64,000 nucleotides of DNA. It comes from Maribacter sp. MMG018. GTDB lineage: Bacteria; Bacteroidota; Bacteroidia; Flavobacteriales; Flavobacteriaceae. The DNA is taken from the NCBI RefSeq assembly GCF_018100785.1, contig NZ_JAGJEC010000002.1, positions 496,001 to 560,000 on the forward strand, in the 5' to 3' direction. The stretch's first letter is position 1, and every line of letters starts with the position of its first letter. Below the pieces are notes generated by a model. That model made no database searches. It was given only the letters and a program-made list of their open reading frames with translations, and was not told the DNA's origin. Below are positions 61,435 through 64,000 of this stretch, one piece after another. Made by a program: the position numbers and the translations under genes.

Positions 61435-61920
61435 ATGAAAGGCCCTATTATAAGAGAAATAAAAAAAGAGGATAATGCTTCTGTTGCAGCGGTGGTTCGA
61501 AGGGTTTTAGAAGATTTGGGGGTTCCTAAGGTAGGTACGGCCTATGCTGATAAGGCTTTGGATCATATGTATGAGAATTATCAAAGGCCCAGGGCCAGTT
61601 ATTTTGTGGTAGAAGATGGTTCTGAGGTTGTTGGTTGTGCTGGCGTAGCTCCGTTGGACAATTACGAAGGTAATGTTTGTGAGCTGCAAAAAATGTATTT
61701 TTTGGAAGAGGCCAGGGGTAAGGGTATCGGAGGTAAGATGATTCAAATGTGCTTGAAAAGGGCAAAGGAGTACGGATTTGAGAAATGTTATCTTGAAACC
61801 ATGCCTTATATGAAGGTGGCTCAAAGATTATATATTAAAAATGGGTTTGAATATCTAGATGCTCCATTGGGCGATACGGGGCATTACTCTTGTCCGGTCT
61901 GGATGATAAAAGAGTTGTAA
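61435..61920 (+). CDS. GNAT family N-acetyltransferase
   Basis: 161 residues with the GNAT core: CELQKMYFLEEARGKGIGGKMIQMCLKRA (acetyl-CoA loop RGKGIGGK near 104) and AQRLYIKNGFEYLDAPLGDTGH at the end. The substrate is not predictable. It is followed after 2 bases by prmC, so the two share an operon; a ribosomal or release-factor target is possible but unproven. Confidence 0.9.
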   Translation: MKGPIIREIKKEDNASVAAVVRRVLEDLGVPKVGTAYADKALDHMYENYQRPRASYFVVEDGSEVVGCAGVAPLDNYEGNVCELQKMYFLEEARGKGIGGKMIQMCLKRAKEYGFEKCYLETMPYMKVAQRLYIKNGFEYLDAPLGDTGHYSCPVWMIKEL

Positions 61921-61922
61921 CG

Positions 61923-62771
61923 ATGCAGTTAAGGGAAATTAAGAATATTTTTCACAAAGAGCTGGATGATCTTTATGGGGAGCGAGAGGTCGCCAGTTTT
62001 TTTTATATGCTTATTGAGCATTTTTTAGGGCTTCAGCGCTTTGTGTTGGCTATGGAGCCTAATTTGGTTGTCGATAAAGGGCAAGAGACCCCAATGTTTA
62101 AGGCGTTGTCAGAATTAAAGGGTTATAAACCTGTGCAATATATTATTGGATCTGCCCATTTTATGGACATGACGTTTAAGGTGGGGCCTGCGGTATTGAT
62201 TCCGCGTCCAGAGACAGAAGAGTTGGTTAGGTGGGTATTGAGCGATGTGGGAGAGATAAAAGATATACGGTTAAAAGTTTTGGACCTTGGTGCGGGTAGT
62301 GGCTGTATTTCGGTGGCCCTTGCCAAGAACTTGAAAATGGCCGAGGTGACGGGCGTGGATATTTCGGATGAAGCTATAGAGATTGCTAAGAAAAACGCTC
62401 TTGAAAATGGTGTGGAAGTTGAGTTTTTAAAATCTGACATGTTAACTCTTACTATTAAAGAAAAGTATGATATAATAGTTTCTAACCCTCCTTATGTTAG
62501 ATGTTTGGAAAAAAATAAAATGAAAGAAAATGTAATTTATCACGAACCGGAACTGGCATTGTACGTGTCCGATGAAGACTCATTGGTATTTTACAGGGCT
62601 ATTGCGAATTTTTCGGAGAAAAGTTTAAAAACAGATGGTATTTTATACCTCGAAATCAATCAATATCTTGGTAAGGAAACCGTAGACTTATTCGAAAAAC
62701 ATAATTTTAAAAAAGTAGAGTTGCGGAAAGATATGTTCGGTAACGATCGTATGATTAAAGTAGTAAAGTAA
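61923..62771 (+). CDS. prmC: Peptide chain release factor N5-glutamine methyltransferase
   Basis: 282 residues from the ATG at 61923; the longer frame would start inside the preceding gene. The methyltransferase motif I is VLDLGAGSGCISVALAK and the catalytic NPPY is followed by VRCLEKNKMKENVI. Residues 1-75 form the helical N-terminal domain that binds RF1/RF2. Methylates the GGQ glutamine of release factors. The stop overlaps the next ATG (TAATG). Confidence 0.95.
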   Translation: MQLREIKNIFHKELDDLYGEREVASFFYMLIEHFLGLQRFVLAMEPNLVVDKGQETPMFKALSELKGYKPVQYIIGSAHFMDMTFKVGPAVLIPRPETEELVRWVLSDVGEIKDIRLKVLDLGAGSGCISVALAKNLKMAEVTGVDISDEAIEIAKKNALENGVEVEFLKSDMLTLTIKEKYDIIVSNPPYVRCLEKNKMKENVIYHEPELALYVSDEDSLVFYRAIANFSEKSLKTDGILYLEINQYLGKETVDLFEKHNFKKVELRKDMFGNDRMIKVVK

Positions 62772-63352
62772 TGAAAAGTGTTGTTGTTTTTTGTGGTAGC
62801 AGTGAAGGGTTTGAAAATGTTTTTGGGGAACAGGCTTATGTTTTGGGAAAAACATTGGCAGAAAAGAATAGGACCTTGGTGTACGGTGGTGCAAAAATAG
62901 GGGTCATGGGGAAAGTGGCGCAAGGAGCTTTGGAGAATAAGGGTCGTGTAATCGGGGTGATTCCTGAATTTTTAAAAATTAAGGAAGTGGTGCATGAAAA
63001 CTTGTCAGATCTTATAGTGACCCAAAACATGCAAGAACGTAAACTAAAGATGCACGAGTTATCGGACGGAATTGTAATGCTTCCCGGAGGGTTTGGAACC
63101 TTGGAAGAATTTTTTGAAATGTTGACGTGGTCTCAATTGGGCCTGCATCAATATCCGATAGGAGTTCTTAACATCAATGGTTTTTATGATGAATTGTTGC
63201 AAATGCTATGGAAAATGGTAGGTATGGGTTTTGTGAAAGAAACTGATTATAGGTCTATTCTGGTAGATGATGACGTTCTTGGATTGTTACAAAAAATGGA
63301 TGATTATGCGCCGAAACCTGTTCCTAAATGGATAAATAAAGAACAATTGTAA
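62771..63352 (+). CDS. LOG/TIGR00730 family Rossmann-fold protein
   Basis: 193 residues. Contains VFCGSSEGF at the start, YGGAKIGVMGKVAQGAL, and the hallmark PGGFGTLEEFFEMLTW near 97-112. Relatives cleave nucleoside 5'-monophosphates to base and ribose 5-phosphate (LONELY GUY, cytokinin riboside monophosphate phosphoribohydrolase); in bacteria the physiological nucleotide is often unclear. The ligA start follows its stop directly. Confidence 0.9.
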   Translation: MKSVVVFCGSSEGFENVFGEQAYVLGKTLAEKNRTLVYGGAKIGVMGKVAQGALENKGRVIGVIPEFLKIKEVVHENLSDLIVTQNMQERKLKMHELSDGIVMLPGGFGTLEEFFEMLTWSQLGLHQYPIGVLNINGFYDELLQMLWKMVGMGFVKETDYRSILVDDDVLGLLQKMDDYAPKPVPKWINKEQL

Positions 63353-64000
63353 ATGGATATTTCTAAAAAAATAAATGAGCTTAGAGAAGAACTCAGGGCT
63401 CATAATTACAATTACTATGTGCTTGATAATCCGACGATTTCAGACTTTGAGTTTGATATGAAGTTGAAGGAGCTACAAGCCTTGGAAGCTGCGCATCCAG
63501 AGTTCTATGATGAAAGCTCTCCAACTCTTCGCGTAGGTGGTATGGTCACCAAGAATTTTGAAACGGTCGTTCATGAACACAGAATGTTTTCTTTGGACAA
63601 TAGTTATTCAAAAGAAGACTTGGAGGATTGGGAAAAACGGATACAGCGTAATCTGGGCGATGTTCCCGTTCAGTTTACTTGCGAGTTAAAATATGATGGG
63701 GCTTCCATTAGTATTACATATGAAAAAGGAAAACTTGTAAGAGCGGTTACCCGGGGCGATGGTATTCAGGGGGACGATGTTACCACCAACATAAAAACAA
63801 TAAAATCGGTTCCATTGCGCTTAAAAGGCGACTACCCCGAAAAGTTTGATATTAGAGGAGAGATAGTCTTGCCTTTTGATGGGTTTCTTAAAATGAACGA
63901 AGAGCGTATAGAAAACGGTGAAGATCCGTATATGAACCCTAGAAATACCGCTTCGGGAAGTTTAAAATTGCAAGATAGCGCGGCTGTTGCACAGCGGCCT
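63353..64000 (+). CDS. ligA: NAD-dependent DNA ligase LigA (partial, C-terminus beyond window)
   Basis: The first 216 residues of a normally about 670-residue enzyme; cut by the window edge. Domain Ia has NYYVLDNPTISDFEFD (NMN binding), and the adenylation motif CELKYDGASI holds the nucleophile Lys113. RGDGIQGDDVTTNI and DIRGEIVLP (motif III) are present. The ATG follows the LOG-family stop with no gap. Seals nicks during replication and repair. Confidence 0.95.
   Translation, partial: MDISKKINELREELRAHNYNYYVLDNPTISDFEFDMKLKELQALEAAHPEFYDESSPTLRVGGMVTKNFETVVHEHRMFSLDNSYSKEDLEDWEKRIQRNLGDVPVQFTCELKYDGASISITYEKGKLVRAVTRGDGIQGDDVTTNIKTIKSVPLRLKGDYPEKFDIRGEIVLPFDGFLKMNEERIENGEDPYMNPRNTASGSLKLQDSAAVAQRP

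Noticed and set aside
60300-61435. FMN riboswitch upstream of ribD
   Set aside because: The leader of about 60 bases is too short for the aptamer and shows none of its conserved blocks.

Overview
The window is chromosomal core DNA of a member of the Bacteroidota, most likely a marine Flavobacteriaceae bacterium; I cannot name the genus. The evidence is a base composition of roughly 40% GC, promoters of the Bacteroidota type (TAnnTTTG, in one case with TTTG exactly 19 bases upstream), almost no Shine-Dalgarno sequences, and families largely confined to this phylum (DUF4252, DUF4294, DUF4249, DUF6095, DUF6495, the Haem_bd cytochrome). I see no insertion sequence, prophage, tRNA, rRNA or CRISPR array. 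Both window edges cut genes: an ABC ATPase on the left and ligA on the right.

1-5.2 kb: a vitamin B12 uptake locus. A cobalamin riboswitch precedes a BtuB-like TonB receptor; a binding lipoprotein, permease and ATPase run divergently. 5.2-11.3 kb: two tandem S41 peptidase lipoproteins, divergent from an ECF sigma factor, a membrane protein placed like an anti-sigma factor, and three DUF4252-type exported proteins. 11.3-23.4 kb: mscS, purB, a HEAT-like protein, a haem-binding cytochrome, a sirtuin, a SpoU methyltransferase, an alpha-amylase lipoprotein cluster, a DEAD-box helicase and rdgB.

23.4-26.1 kb holds the least understood unit: a SatD-family protein that I read as a class III nucleotidyl-cyclase-like domain joined to a helix-turn-helix, a DUF3307 membrane protein with four i/i+4 His/Asp pairs, and an exported alpha/beta hydrolase. 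Two copies of an operator-like repeat lie in front. 26.3-38 kb: a serB-serA fusion, rlmH, nadC-yihY-DUF2147-priA, an orphan LytTR regulator, rpsF-rpsR-rplI, hisS and a Nudix enzyme.

38-51.6 kb: an M42 aminopeptidase, a TonB receptor/DUF4249 operon, monomeric isocitrate dehydrogenase, a 646-base gene-free region with strand-biased hairpins, rplS, trmD, an N-terminally extended GAPDH and an HtrA protease. 51.7-64 kb: dapF, mltG and a lysozyme-like protein (peptidoglycan), then dnaA with a low-molecular-weight phosphatase and an RsmI-like methyltransferase, ribD with a HAD phosphatase, an EamA transporter and a YigZ protein, and finally prmC, a LOG-family protein and ligA. Most operons are short and tight, with 1-23 base overlaps, and many end in clear hairpin-plus-T terminators.
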